NCBI GenBank assembly: GCA_963971405.1 | Contig: OZ020485.1 | Coordinates: 12,710,001 to 12,774,000, forward strand | Source of the DNA: Psococerastis gibbosa | Lineage: Eukaryota > Arthropoda > Insecta > Psocodea > Psocidae | Direction: 5' to 3' | DNA: 64,000 bases | Program-made: the position numbers and the translations under genes | Shown: positions 23,434-35,490 of the stretch, piece after piece | Layout of the letters: every line of letters starts with the position of its first letter | Position numbering within the stretch: position 1 is the stretch's first letter | Notes under the pieces: model-generated | Database searches by the model: none | The model's input: the letters and a program-made list of their open reading frames with translations, nothing else | What the model was told of the DNA's origin: nothing

Positions 23434-23655
23434 ATGTAGAGTAGTGGTACCAACTCCAACTTTCACCCGAAAGGTTGGTGGTTCGAGTCCCACACTTGCT
23501 ACATGTTCTGGCCATGCTTCGGAGGGCATGTAAAGCAGACGGTCTCTGCCTTTGTAGTTGAGTGGAAGAGAAGGCTTTATAGCCCTAAGTCCGCTAGGTT
23601 GGCTTAGTAATAGAAAAAAGGCCTATATTTATTTATTATTATTATTATTAGTCTT
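23434..23655 (+). mobile_element. tRNA-derived SINE, family 1 (plus copy)
   Basis: A box-A-like TGTAGAGTAGTGGTACCAAC at 23435, and a box B, GGTTCGAGTCC, at 23480-23490. The body is shared with 6160-6380 and ends in an ATTTATTTATTATTATT tail. Just downstream (about 23690-23710) an inverted GGATTCGAACCC could be the box B of another, minus-strand tRNA-like repeat. Confidence 0.82.
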
Positions 23656-23856
23656 TATAACCGAAATTAGAGGATATAGAAAAAAACTGGACTTGGGGGG
23701 ATTCGAACCCAAGATCTACACCTATCCTCTTACCTCTTCAATCAACGTTAGTTTAATGCCAGTCAATGTTTACCATATAATACTGCAATATATTATTACT
23801 CTCGGTTGACAAACAATTTTTCATGATTCTCGAATGAATTTTGAAAATTTATTTTA

Positions 23857-24025
23857 GGCGGCCATTCCACCGGCGAATTTACTTGAAAAATTGACTTTGT
23901 CATTGACGTTTGTTTTGTTTTAAGGAGACACTGTGGATGTAGATACTTAACTTATCTATTATAAATTAAATAAATGACAAAGTCAATTTTTCATGTAAAT
24001 TCGCCGGTGGAATGGCCGCCTTATG
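23857..24025. mobile_element. GGCGGCC-type MITE
   Basis: About 165 bp, nearly all inverted arms: GGCGGCCATTCCACCGGCGA ... TCGCCGGTGGAATGGCCGCC, flanked by TTA on both sides. The AGGCGG terminus is like the GGCGGG family, but the interior differs (TTGACTTTGTCATT and its complement). It is a shorter relative or a convergent element. Confidence 0.85.
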
Positions 24026-26038
24026 GAAAATAGGGACTCAGGGCAAACAAAAGCGGCCGATGGCCCACCCACACCCCGTGGCTGATTAAACTATCTATAG
24101 GCTACTGTTACAATCAGAGACCTTCGAGTTGAAGGCTTCGATATTACTCCCGCAAGAAAATAAATATTAACTCTGTTGCAACTGTAACTCATTCTCGGAA
24201 TGCACATGACTGCAAATGCAACTGCTAATCGAGTCAATCTGGGGACAAACCCGTGGAAATTGAAATTGAGAATGGCAATTGACAATCAATAGGACTGGGG
24301 CTTCAATTTAGAAAGTTAATGGAGAAATGGGCTTATCAGTGCATTGCTGGCGCCAGCTGGCATTTGCATTAGCCCTCGCCATGCCTCTGAAGATTCACAG
24401 GGTCTCGACATGCGATCCCCCTCCCTCTTTATTGAACCTTTTTAAGAGCAAATGCCCCTCACCTTTTTTTTTTGGTAAAGATCTAAGAAAATTATTACAC
24501 TGACTATACCTACTGATTGTACTGATTATTACAAGGCCGTGCCCAGGTTTTGATTTCGGGGGGGGGGGGGTCCAAAAAAATTGTTAACGCGTAATTTATT
24601 AATGAATTAAAGGATAAATTCTTCAAACCATACAGGTTTACTTACAAAAATTTATTTCGGAGGGGGGGGGGGACCCCATGGACCCGGGCACGGGCATGCT
24701 GATTTATAAGAATAGACTTTTAGCGCCAAAATTGAGGATTTCAACATACTACTTTTTGCACCGCTATGATAATATGGTGAGTTGTAGGAAGTACTTTATT
24801 GGTCGTATTGTAGAATAAGCCCTTACTTCAAAAAACACGAAGTGTGTGTTTTCGATTGTGCTTAATTTAAAACTTTGTCGGGATGCTTATAGCTCCCGTT
24901 CAACACAAAGCTAGGCATATCCTAATTTGCAGTAGCAGTCGTTGAGCGCTCTGTCGTAAGTGACAGGCCATCACCGGTGCGGCGAGGTGGCCCGGTCACA
25001 GACCATTATCGTGGTAAATACTTAAAATAATGCATTGGCACATCCCGTCTACATGACTTCCTTTCCCCATGATATCGCTATCAATGGTACAATGGCGGCG
25101 GGCGCCAGCGAAACCACCCACCAGAACAAATAGACGGAAACCGTGGCGCCAGCACCGCGAGTTTCCCAGAGCACGTGGTACCAGTCGGGGTAACGTGACA
25201 GCAGACTAGGATAGGCACAAGGACGCCGTACGGCGTGCGAGCCTGTGTATGCTTAGGTATTGTAGGAGTTTTTGACGGGGAAGATTAGTGTTATCAATTG
25301 TGTTATGATTGTCAAATGTCAAGGTCTTGGCAATGGGAGAGATATAGAATTCTGTGTACAATAAGAGAGATGTGATATTTGAGATCGTCAAAAATATATA
25401 TTTATTTTAATCCAGCAGCCCGATCATGGCAATTTTAATACCGAGGTTAATATAATATCATGTCACGTGATGGTATTAATTCAATTGTTTAAAATAATGA
25501 ATAGCAAATTTCAGAATTTTCTAAATTGCGATGTTAGCAAAGAACTGAACTGAATGACAATAATAGGCTAATACCAAACGGCACAATAGGCACACAGCTA
25601 CATCTTTTCAATAGCTGGTCACAGGAGATGAGACGGGTGTCCTTGGAAATTAAAAATTATATTTTTGGCCTTTTGGCTGCTGAAAACGCGGCACCCGTGA
25701 AAGAATGATTCTGCAACTCTGTTAGCAACATAGATATTAGATTAAGTGGTCGTCACTAACACAGAACAGCGACTTGATTTGAAAAAAAAAAAAACACTAA
25801 GAATGCCAGGTCAAAGAAATTCAGAAACTAGCGCCATGGAGGCATAATGGCCGACCACCTAGACCAGGGGCTCTTAAAGTTTTTGCAGCCACGGACCACT
25901 GTCACAATCAAATCAACTCCATGGATTCCAGTCAAAAAATATTTTTGGAAATTAAGAACAAAACGACAATGCGTCTCGTCGAGTTTAGTACACAATTTCC
26001 TAATAAATATGTTTACGGACTGACTACAGCCCTATTAC

Positions 26039-26435
26039 GGCGGTGATTTGGGATTAACGTAATACCGGGGTTTATTTTTTAATAGGTTTTAGTGAGGTGT
26101 CACGTGACAGTGTGAAAATATGCGCGGGAAATTCAAATTAATAAATTATTGGAATGCAAGTGAATGGTTGCATTGTTTTATAATTGAAGGAAATACTAAT
26201 AAACATTAAAATACACCCCTAGAATTTTGGAATATACTAAGAATTTTAATTAATGTGTCTACAACTAGGGGAAAAAAATTGAAACTCACCAAAAGTATTA
26301 ATTTATCAATTTGAATTTCCCTCGCATTGTGCACTCATTTGCAAAACAATTGATTTAATTTAATTTAATTCCCGGTGTTTGTGCTAATGTGGCGTTAAAA
26401 AATAAACCCGGGTGTTACGTTAATCCCAAATCGCC
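26039..26435. mobile_element. TIR MITE, ~45-bp termini (GGCGGTGATTTGGG)
   Basis: Left GGCGGTGATTTGGGATTAAC and right GTTAATCCCAAATCGCC are inverted, and similarity continues through GTAATACCGGGGTTTATTTT against its complement. It is 397 bp of non-coding, AT-rich sequence with no clear target duplication. Confidence 0.82.
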
Positions 26436-26936
26436 ATAATAGAGCTGCTTATACACATGCTATGGAACCTTATAAGAATCCCTGAACAAGACTATTCCTG
26501 TCCACGCCATACGTGTTACGCCGTGTAACCCTTGGTTGCAGTATTCGTCGGATTTTTCTTTCTGACTCATGGTGGCCCTGAATACTTGGACTGAAAGTAC
26601 CTCGGCTGGGCCTTATTAGGCGGTTGTTAGAGCGAAGACACTTAACGCCGGAAACGCTGGCGCCATCGGGACAGATGCGTGACGCCGTGCATTCCCACAA
26701 CCGGTGAACGGTACCGGAACCCAATACCTGAAGGCCCCGCACACACACGTTCGCACCGCTTTCCCAGGCCCGCACAGCCATCAGTCCAGCGCCCAACAAA
26801 TCCAAGACAATAGAAAGCGTGCAAATTTTATTGTACAATGCTTAACTTGTATGCCTCATGATTTAGAACGACGCAATCGGAAATCTTAATTATTTCTGGT
26901 GCACTGTCCATGCTTTGGAATATGGTATGTGTCATG

Positions 26937-27005
26937 AATAGTCCAGGTAATGGAGGGCTAGACTCTAAAATGGATGTTCTAGGTTTGAGACTCCTGCATC
27001 GTACA
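26937..27005 (+). mobile_element. Fragment of tRNA-like SINE, family 2
   Basis: AATAGTCCAGGTAATGGAGG followed by a box-B-like GGTTTGAGACTCC at 26982-26994. It corresponds to AATAGTCCAGGTGGTAGAGA and GGTTCGAGAC at 49530-49584. Only the promoter half is present. Confidence 0.6.
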
Positions 27006-27649
27006 CAGAATTCATTTTTTAAAACCGCGACGAAACTAGGGATGTTTATAAACAAGTATTATGAAGCCTAATGGTTTTACCTTTAGTCTATGGTTTTACA
27101 ACTCGTTTGTGTCTGGAAGGCAAGGGCCCGCGTTGTCTCACCATGACTCACTCTCATTGACTTCGGCGCGACAATATTTTAATCCGTCTGCTGGCGCTTG
27201 CATCTGACTAAAATCATGAGTCGTCCCACCGAATTGTATTCATTTGCTGCTTGTTATCTATCACCTGTTATCTCAGCATGTCTGTATCAAGAAGTGGATG
27301 ATTGGGAAATTCTGAGAATATAAAATAGTTTATTTTTAGGCTAATCTTGTGTCGTTTCGGGGGATTCCCCACAGAATTGTTCATTAATTGCAGTGACAGG
27401 AACAGTGAAATATTCATGATACTTTTTATTGATGGGTTAGGTGTGGTCCGGTCCGGAAATTTGGTCGAACCGAACTGAGGACAGAAAAAAGATGGAACGA
27501 ACCGAAGACCCGACCGAAAATACAAACAACCGGTCCGAGTTTACTCGAACATGCTTTCCAATTTATCAATTAGTAGTTAGAGAAAATTAGTAATTTCGTG
27601 GTAAATAATTTTCCTATGGCTAAATTTTCGATATCTGGGGGGGGGGGGG

Positions 27650-28390
27650 TTGTCTACCTAACGTCACTGGAGGTGAGGTAAATTCTAGATAGGTCAGACC
27701 AACACATTACCATGCAGTAATAATGGCAGGGCACGCAATGCATTTGACCGTGAATTTTCTATCATTTTTTCAAAAACAAAATTTTTCACCAAAACCAAAA
27801 TGTTTTTTGCGAAAGCAACCTGACCGGTTTCGTTACTCAATTTAACACCTAAAACATGACTGAAGGTAGAAATCAGCGATCAAAAGGTTTAGCAGATAAA
27901 TTATTTTTTAGTAATTTTCATAAAAATTGAGTTATTTTTGTTTTTTTACCCCCAGAAGCAAACTATCAAGGGACAAGCGACCCCCCGCATTTTGTCAACA
28001 TTAATAACGACTACAGTATATGTGAATTTAAAAGAAATCATTGGAGCCGATTTTGAGAAATAATTTTTTTTGGCCTTTTTTTTATGAGTTTTTTGAGAAT
28101 AAAACCCCCCCAAATTGAGTTAGCCCAAAATAAAAAAAATGGTCCCGAGGTATGATTTTTGCGAACCTAAATGCCGAATTTCATCAAAATCGACTGAGTA
28201 GTTTGCCTGGAAATCGACGAACAGACAGACAGACAGACATACAGACAGAGCGACAGACAGACATTTCGTAAAAATCACTTTTTTGGGTTCCTGGGACCTC
28301 AAAACGTGTAAATCCGTTGAAATCTCAAAATTGAAAATTTCGACCATCACAAAGCTTTCCTTATACTACGTATAAATTGGAAAGCAACAA
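27650..28390 (-). repeat. Inverted copy of the 1-kb dispersed repeat, empty of the foldback
   Basis: Reverse complement of 7553-8610, with a microsatellite of AGAC units (28221-28264). At the position of the 7847-8179 insertion it has only an AAAGGCCAAAA-type A-rich stretch, so it represents the pre-insertion state. A 13-G tract (27637-27649) abuts its end. Confidence 0.8.
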
Positions 28391-29175
28391 TCGTTAGGAC
28401 CGAACAGTTTCGGGAGCGGATCTTGTATAACTATGTTAATAAAACAAACTGCAGACTTTTCTTATGTCCCGCAACCCCATGCTATAAACGGGCTCTTGGC
28501 TCTCTAGTGATGGCAAGTCCGGGGCTTGGCACCGAACAATTGGCGTCGGTCCTACCGATTTGTAGCATTTTCAATGTTTCTTTTTGGTCCTCTCGTCCAT
28601 CCCACCTTGGTGGGTCATGGACATAGGTTGATTGATTGATTGATAATCTACGGAACGTGGAATTAGAAGGAAGTTGCCATGATTTTTCCTATTCCAATCG
28701 ATGTTGTCTTTCTTCAAATTTGACCTTCTATAGCCTTATCTACTATGTTGGGCGCCACCCTTAATCACCATGCCTATTGACTAATGATAATGGTAAATTA
28801 GAAAGAGTGGTGTGATTATTACATCAAACTGAATACAACGCCGTACTTTAAGCATAAATTCAGTATTTACCTATCACACAATCGTAGAAACACTGCAGAA
28901 ATAATAAAGAACCAAGTGAATGCCTTATACCTGTAAAAATAATAATAATAATTCGTATATTTTCTTAATTTTTTAAAATTTACATTGAACCTAGGTATAT
29001 GTGGGACCAGTAAGAATATGGTATGCCAATTAAGATACCTAAAAGCGGAATTCAAACTAATTGCAATGCTGCTGGACTCGGGGACATCTCAACTAACAAG
29101 TACCCAACAGACTGAATTAATTGCCTTTATTCGAGCGGAACCGGAACCTCTCAGTGGTAATACTGTATTGAGGAA

Positions 29176-29400
29176 AATCTATATTTCGACAGTATTGTTA
29201 AGTAAATCCACCGTAATAAAACTCAAACCCACCTAAAAAAATCTCAAAAATCTATATTTCGACAGTATTAGGATTGTAAATCCACCGTAATAAAACTCAA
29301 ACCCACCTAAACAAAAAATCTCAAAAATCTATATTTCGACAGTATTGCAAATCCACCGTAATAAAACTCAAACCCACCTAAAAAAAAAAAAAAAAAAAAA
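29176..29400. repeat. Minisatellite, three 73-77 bp units
   Basis: Units starting at 29176, 29249 and 29326 each begin TCTATATTTCGACAGTATT and contain AATCCACCGTAATAAAACTC. The array ends in a roughly 20-A run that borders a SINE fragment. Confidence 0.88.
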
Positions 29401-29515
29401 CTAAGTGGCACGACACAGCCCAATAAGGGTCTAGGCCTGAGTACAGTAGAGGATACTCTCCCATGACCACTGCTATATTTGGGGTGTTGTGGTCAGCAAC
29501 ATGCCCACCAATTGA
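29401..29515 (-). mobile_element. SINE family 2, 3' half (minus copy)
   Basis: Reverse complement of 49605-49715: GGCCTGAGTACAGTAGAG, GTTGTGGTCAGCAACATGCC and GGCACGACACAGCCCAATAA all correspond. The promoter half is missing. Confidence 0.75.
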
Positions 29516-31609
29516 TGATTCAATTTGTAATTCTCCTTTGCCTATTTTACTATATTTATTAATTTCTGTTCAACTGCTTGTGTACAGAAATAATGCTTTG
29601 ATAGTTAAATGAATTAGTGAATGCATATTGTACAGATAATTAAGATGTCCCTTGATTAATGTCGGCTATAGTTACTTAATTTAGTAATTTACGTGACCTC
29701 TTTCTGGTGGCCAATAACTTACTGGTGATAATAATCAAATGACAGAGTTATTCTTTATTTCATGATTTGTTTTACTTTTAATTAATTTCAAAGTAATTGA
29801 AAAAAAAATATTATTGTATCTTACACATTACGTGATCACAGTGCTAAATATTGTATAACTATTATGATAAGTTCTGAAGGTTGAGAGTACGGAGCCTCAT
29901 TTATATAGATTTGTACACAGCAGTTTCATAAGTTCAACTACGCGATTGAAATGTTTATTATTATATATATGTTTGGGGGGGGGGGGGCAATCAAAGGTTG
30001 CTGCCTCGCGAGTCGCGTCCTTTACTTCTAAATGTCTCTTGTAATTAAAGCAGGTGGCCCTTTCCCAGAGATAGCAGGGTCTTTACAATGTCGGTATTAT
30101 CTTGTTACAAGTGTTATCCAAGTTAACCCACATTCGTGCGTGGACCTCGGGGTGAGTTATTATGCTAAATGGAAAATATTTAACAGAGTAAACAACGTGG
30201 TAGTAGTCAGGACATTCGTGGCACTGTTTTAAAGAAAGTGGCTGAAATCTGTTCTAGTACCACGTTTGTCTATATTTTTTGTTTATTTTGGTTAATCTAT
30301 TTTAAGGTATTTACGGTAATTGCCTCAGACATAATACAAATAAATTTAAATGTTACAAAATTCTAAACTCAACTGACCAAACAAATGTGGTTGAGGTCGA
30401 ACAACTGTCGATCGCAGCGCTACCTAAATAATACGGTTTTAACCAACTCTGAAGTAGGTTTCGATAACACGCTGGTTAGCTTGGTTATCAGGTTCCACGA
30501 GTGTTAACTTTATAAAACACACTTAACTAGGGATAACCCGGATAACACGGACATTGTGAAGACCCCTACTATTCTTCTGCTTTAGCTGCAATCTATCGAC
30601 TGGTTTGCAGCAAACCTACCATCTTCTCCTCGATTCACCTCTGTCGTGGGCTGTTCTCTTGAATTCCAAGTTATTCCCACATGTTATACCTGGCTTGAAG
30701 TCTTCTGTGTACGGCGTCATTGGTCATTGAAACTGAAATATGTATTGTATTGGCGCCATCCTATCCTAGCTATGGAGTCCTTAATGTCGGATGAGGTGCC
30801 CCATACTCTTGGCTCTTCTTTCCTAACGTGGATATTCAAAAGTAGGTTTTAGTGTGACTACGTGCATCCAATTTTGTGAAAATATATCATTGACAGCCAG
30901 TCTTTCCACTCCACAAAAATTGCAGTTTTGGTATTAGGCATCTCCATATCTTGCAGTTAATCTTTGAGCTCAAAATATGTTGGTAGCACTTCCATGCGAG
31001 CTCTACCATGCCCTAGTATGTGCATTTTAAGCATGTTTTTTTATTAGTTTATCTAATTAATTTGTTACTGAGTCATTTTTGAAAAACATTTTGAATCCTG
31101 ACCCCTCTTTGGGGTCAATGGGATACACTGGTTGAAAACGGGATTAATGTTGACCGTTGTCTTTCTTAAATCGGTTAGCGAGGTCTAGTAGATAGAACGA
31201 AGTGAAGTTGTTGCAATTCTACTGCTATGTTTTAGACGTACCGTTTATTTTGTTAGCTATAGATATAGCCTATATAAGCTAGTCTGTGAGGTAATACCGA
31301 AAACCTCATGTCAATCTTAATATTTGACAACCGTTAGTTAGATAAACTCTTCATTTTTATTATCAGAGTTGGCCATTATCTCTCAGCTATGTCAGCTTTC
31401 ATCTTTGCCGCAATATAATTATTATGGTTATCTTTTGACGACTGTTTTGTTTTTATTTTCACATGTTAAATGCGCAAATCCATTGAGACAGCAAATAACA
31501 TGCATACCATGCATTTTGCATATGAAGTGCAAAATAGCTAGCTGTGTATGGAGAAGTTCATTGCGAATATACAAATATACTTAGGCCTTCGAAGAAAGAA
31601 AGAAACGGT

Positions 31610-32110
31610 CTTTAGGGGAGAGGTTTCAAAATATTTTTCATGAAATGGCGTGGATTTTCGACGAAATTAATTAATTTGCTTCCATAGCCGCAAAGTTATG
31701 AATGGTCAGATGAAAAGCTGATAAAAAATGAGAGCTTTACATTTTCTCATCTGAAATATTATTACTTCTGAAAACCCCAATTAAATACATTGAACCGATT
31801 TTATATAATAGTTGTAAATCATTCGGGGAAATGGGCTACTTTTTAGAAAGCTTCATGACCATGTTCATGACCACTTTCATATCTTTGCGGCTATGGCACA
31901 TGAAATTAAATAATTTCGTCAAAAATACACGGTCTTTGCGGCTGTGGAATGAGATATTAATTAATTTCGACAAAATGCAAGGCCTTTCCTTCATCAACAA
32001 AATGTTGGGAAATCTCTTCTTAAGATACAACAGGGGTACGAAGTTAAATTTCACATTAAATATGAATCGTAGAGCTGTCAAATATTTCACATCCCTTAGA
32101 AGAAAATTAA
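31610..32110. repeat. Diverged dispersed repeat with inverted modules
   Basis: Contains TTTCAAAATATTTTTCATGA and ATAGCCGCAAAGTTATGAAT in one orientation, then ATCTTTGCGGCTATGGCACA and a second copy in the other. Related sequence is present at 38120-38520 and 39890-40230. The 31831-32151 open frame is a consequence of this repeat. Confidence 0.55.
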
Positions 32111-32954
32111 TGCTTATAACTTATAAGCATAAGTATAAATATCCATTTTGATATGATACTAGTATTATAATGTGCCCGTCTCTAACACACTTAATATTAC
32201 AATATTCATGTGATTGCTTTTAATTCATCACTTGTTAAGTATAATTTTTGGTTGGCTCGAAGAATGCACTCAATTTGCTTAATAACAAGCTTCGTGTGAT
32301 GATATGCTCATTTACGTTGTCTTTCTTGGAAATGTCAAGAGTGAGTCAGTCTACCGAGCCTGCTTGTGCATTCAGGTAGGCTGTTTAAATTTAGAACATT
32401 CTGCGTACCCTGCTGTACATACGGTTCTTTTGATGATTCATAGCAAATGGAATATTTTTTTAACGCTGCAAGAGAAGTTCTTGTTAGGTAATTGCCGATT
32501 GGGCATGTTTACTAGTCATAGCTGATTTCCTTTATGGCTTATTAAGAATTCGCGTTTCAGGTACGGATCCTGGAATTTTGTTGGCTGGTGCCGGCGTCCC
32601 GTAAAACCTATAATTAATCCAAACTGAAAACACTACCCACATGTAAACACTGTGTACACATACCTGCCTTCTAATTTATTATGCTTCTACTGCTGGAAAA
32701 TATTTTTACATTTTTGCCTTGCTTACCATATGGTAAAAGTACATTCTATTGTAAGTAATCTGCGGGCCTACTATGCCGTTTAATATTAACTTATTCTTGG
32801 TGTTGAAAATGTAAACCAAATAATTTTACATATCACTTGCCATTCTAAAATTATCTTGTTTACGTTTTGAACCCCAGAGTAAGACAAAAAGTAATCGCCA
32901 TGGTAGGCCCGCTGAGAAAATCACGTAAATGCTCGGGGTAAGGGGGGGGGGGAT

Positions 32955-33230
32955 GTTGGCCAGAGCTGATTTGGTAGGTGGGTTATTAGATACCATCACC
33001 AATATTGCAGTAGTGACGGCGGAGAAGTTGGGAAGATAGGCTGTATTAACAGTGTCGACGGGTTGGCTAGATATGAACATCGCTAATATTGTAGTAGTCA
33101 GCGACGATTGCTATTTTAGCAATTTAGCTATAATATTCTAAAATTCTAAAAGTGACGGTGGAGAAGTTAGGAAGAGTGGCTATACTAGCAGTGTCGACGG
33201 GTTGGCTAGAGCTGATAAGGAAGGTGGGCG
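32955..33230. repeat. Degenerate tandem repeat, ~143 bp unit
   Basis: GTTGGCCAGAGCTGATTTGG (32955) recurs as GTTGGCTAGAGCTGATAAGG (33201). GTGACGGCGGAGAAGTTGGG (33012) recurs as GTGACGGTGGAGAAGTTAGG (33153). CAGTGTCGACGGGTTGGCTA is shared exactly at about 33050 and 33190. Confidence 0.72.
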
Positions 33231-33971
33231 AGTGAGGCACGCAAGACCGACATTAGTGTTCTCTGCTGCCCTGGAACAATCTGTCGGACTATTGAATTTA
33301 TGCGTTAAACTTGCGGCGGGGTCAAGAGACCCTGCTCTACATATCCCCCTAATTATTACCACTATCTCGCTCTTTGTTTTACTACGCTGATAATTATACA
33401 AAATGCAGATTTAATTTTTATCTTCCGGTGTCGTACATTTGTGTTAAATGAGGTGGTGTTATAGGGGTGTGGTTTAAAGAGATATCCTGTCTGGGTTGGT
33501 TGATGTAAATCTGATAAGTTATTGTACTATACTAAATGCTGTAAATTACAGTCCAATTGCAGTCAATTTTGAAATTTCCAAATGGCATCTCCTTTTTTCA
33601 CATTATGATGATGTTGTGGGATACTGATATGTACATGTAGCCTGTAGTATGGTACTTACAGTTGATATTATATATTTTTCTTCCCTATATATCGATTGGT
33701 TTGCAGCAAAGTTTCACATAATTTTTGTAGTTTCAATTATCTCTGATCCTTTTTGCTATATGATCTTTTGAGCTATAAGGTTACCCATCCCGCAGCCGTC
33801 TACGTGTTCGCATGTTCGCTCACATTGGTGCCTTAACTACGTCCGTTGTGTCGTATCATGTTGGAAGTTGTGGGTCTTTCGAGCATCTCTTCGTTTCTTC
33901 TTTATGCCAAAAGCATAACTTTGTTACTTTTGCTACAACTACTGTGACATTTCTTGCACACTTAAGTTGTT

Positions 33972-34010
33972 GGAGTAGTGTCGGCTGGCCTACTAGGAGT
34001 TGTCGACCCG
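33972..34010 (+). pseudogene. Decayed duplicate of the start of the first MH2 exon
   Basis: 39 bp matching 34225-34263 with 5 differences. In the MH2 frame the copy reads E-stop-CRLAY-stop-ELSTR against EWCRLAYWEMSTR. Both tryptophan codons (TGG) have become TAG, two differences are silent and one changes Met to Leu. The match stops abruptly on both sides. It lies 253 bp upstream of the real exon, inside the preceding intron. Confidence 0.75.
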
Positions 34011-34211
34011 AGAGTGAGTTTGCGTTGGCTAGGCCATCTAGTAAGGATACCCAGATTCAAGAGTCGCTAACAGGCTGCAAAAGACCTGTAACCAGCGCTG
34101 CCGGGAGGAAGATATGGCTGTCCAAGAACGCGATGGCTGGGGTGGGCTGTACTGTACTGAGTCATGTTATTTACTTTGAATTAAGCATGGATTTTGTTTC
34201 TGTTGTTGCAG

Positions 34212-34415
34212 GTGAGAGCGGTCCGGAGTGGTGTCGACTGGCCTATTGGGAGATGTCGACCCGTGTCGGCCGACAGTACTGCGTCGTGCCGACGTCAGTC
34301 AACGTGTTCACGTGCCTACCTCACGGCGACGGGCTGTGTCTGGAGACCCTGGCCCAGACGGCTCCCTGGCCCCCGCCCGAACCCGTCCTTCGCACCCGCA
34401 ACAAAATAGGACTTG
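34212..34415 (+). CDS. SMAD6/7: I-Smad MH2 exon 1
   Basis: A 204-bp exon, GTTGTTGCAG acceptor and GTATGT donor, phase 1 at both ends. It encodes the N-terminal third of the MH2 domain: EWCRLAYWEMSTRVGRQYCV, then FTCLPHGDGLCLETL and RTRNKIGLG. W-C-x-x-A-Y-W-E followed by T-R-V-G-R and the SKIG/NKIG-like end are hallmarks of SMAD6/7. An open frame runs upstream of the exon for about 130 codons, but the acceptor, the phase match and loss of family similarity place the exon start at 34212. The exon is CpG-rich (GTCGGCCGACAGTACTGCGT region), unlike the intron. Confidence 0.95.
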
Positions 34416-35118
34416 GTATGTACACAAATATACAATATACGGTAAATGGCTTCAACTGACTGAGTAACACGTTGATAGTGCAGCGGATATGACATAAGGT
34501 GTTGTCTGGCGCCACGTTATTTATGGAGCTCGCTTAGAACTGGCGATCTGTGTGGCCGTTATTGCAAAGGCTTTCAAAATTATCGTACCCGCAATCGTAC
34601 AGCTATAAAGTAACTAGTTGCAGGGGATATGGGCCGGCTCTTTGGCACCGAGTCAGGCTCTGCGAAAAATGCGAGTTATGTGGCTAGGTTGTTTTAACAG
34701 GATAAAGAAGACTTTACCCGAACTTGGTGAAGACACGCTCACTTCTGCTTCGTTGTATCTATGGTAACAATGTCTCAGCTTCTGTATTGTCACTTGTAGC
34801 CGGTGTGGGTTGACATTGTGGCCCCTTTCCCCTGACAATGGGGTTTGCCAAAATTGTTCGATGATTGTGAGGCTCTTGCCTCTAATGACTATTAATACAG
34901 CAGGCAGTGTAAGTCCGACTAACCCTTTGCTAAATAACCGTGGACTCATTGACCGGTTTCGGGTACAATCCATCTTCACATAAACAAACACATGAAAAAC
35001 GCCAGCTTATATACTACGGGTGAGGTGGGGATTGGGTTGTTGTGGGTTTTTGTCGCTTTTTAACATTTTACCAATATTTTCTGGGTTTTTATTTTAATTT
35101 TTTATTTTCTTGTTGCAG
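34416..35118 (+). other. I-Smad intron, 703 bp
   Basis: Phase-1 intron with GTATGT and TTGTTGCAG ends. It holds no recognisable element. The 112-codon minus-strand frame inside it has no family features. Confidence 0.85.
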
Positions 35119-35289
35119 GAGTTACGCTTAGCCTTGAGCCAGACGGGGTTTGGGTGTACAACCGGTCGGAGAGTCCGATTTTCGTCAACTCGCCGACTTT
35201 AGACGACCCCGCCGGCCGTTCCCTGCTTGTCAATAAAGTACACCCTGGCTATTGTATGAATATTTTTGATCGGACGCGGACGCCGACAC
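35119..35289 (+). CDS. SMAD6/7: I-Smad MH2 exon 2
   Basis: A 171-bp exon with TTGTTGCAG acceptor and GTAAGT donor, phase 1. It encodes the middle of MH2: [40 protein letters not shown], then YCMNIFD. The D-G-V-W-x-Y-N-R-S and [10 protein letters not shown] strings are the most conserved part of SMAD6/7 MH2, in the beta-sandwich and trimer-interface region. Joining to the neighbours is in frame with no gap relative to the family, apart from a short variable segment at the 3' junction. Confidence 0.96.
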
Positions 35290-35384
35290 GTAAGTCCTTT
35301 TTGTTGATATTTTTCTCTTAGTTTTGTGCGCGTTTTTTTGCACATGCTCTTCCTAAGCCTTGTGGCCTGTTGTGCTCATGCTGA

Positions 35385-35413
<29 letters not shown>
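35385..35413. repeat. AT microsatellite
   Basis: Pure (AT)n tract in the last I-Smad intron. Confidence 0.95.
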
Positions 35414-35415
<2 letters not shown>

Positions 35416-35490
35416 ATTTGTTCGCCAAGGCTATTTCTTTATTTTTCTATATATGTTTTAATATTAAAAAAGGGTAATCGCTTACAAACA

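Larger units (their letters stand above)
10066..34211 (+). other. I-Smad giant intron (24.1 kb)
   Basis: Phase-1 intron between the linker exon and the first MH2 exon. It holds a truncated non-LTR insert (10137-10216), an RT tail (11740-11870), MITEs (13771-13997, 22495-22707, 23857-24025, 26039-26435), SINEs (17572-17702, 23434-23655, 26937-27005, 29401-29515), minisatellites (21240-21640, 29176-29400, 32955-33230), the inverted 1-kb repeat (27650-28390) and a decayed exon copy (33972-34010). Stretches 12700-13300, 14000-15100, 15950-17500, 17900-18400, 29600-30500 and 32150-32800 show only low-complexity or unclassifiable sequence. ORFs of 60-160 codons in it match no family I know. Confidence 0.75.

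Noticed and set aside
6320-23490. Functional tRNA genes
   Set aside because: Box A and B motifs are present, but no acceptor stem or cloverleaf closes around them; they are SINE promoters.
29176-29400. CRISPR-like array
   Set aside because: Units are full tandem copies (73-77 bp) with no unique spacers; a eukaryotic minisatellite.
32304-32525. 73-codon frame as exon
   Set aside because: No splice signals in phase with the Smad gene and no family similarity.
33812-34459. 215-codon open frame taken as one gene
   Set aside because: Only 34212-34415 resembles a protein (MH2). The upstream part is intron with the acceptor at 34211, and the downstream part is past the donor.
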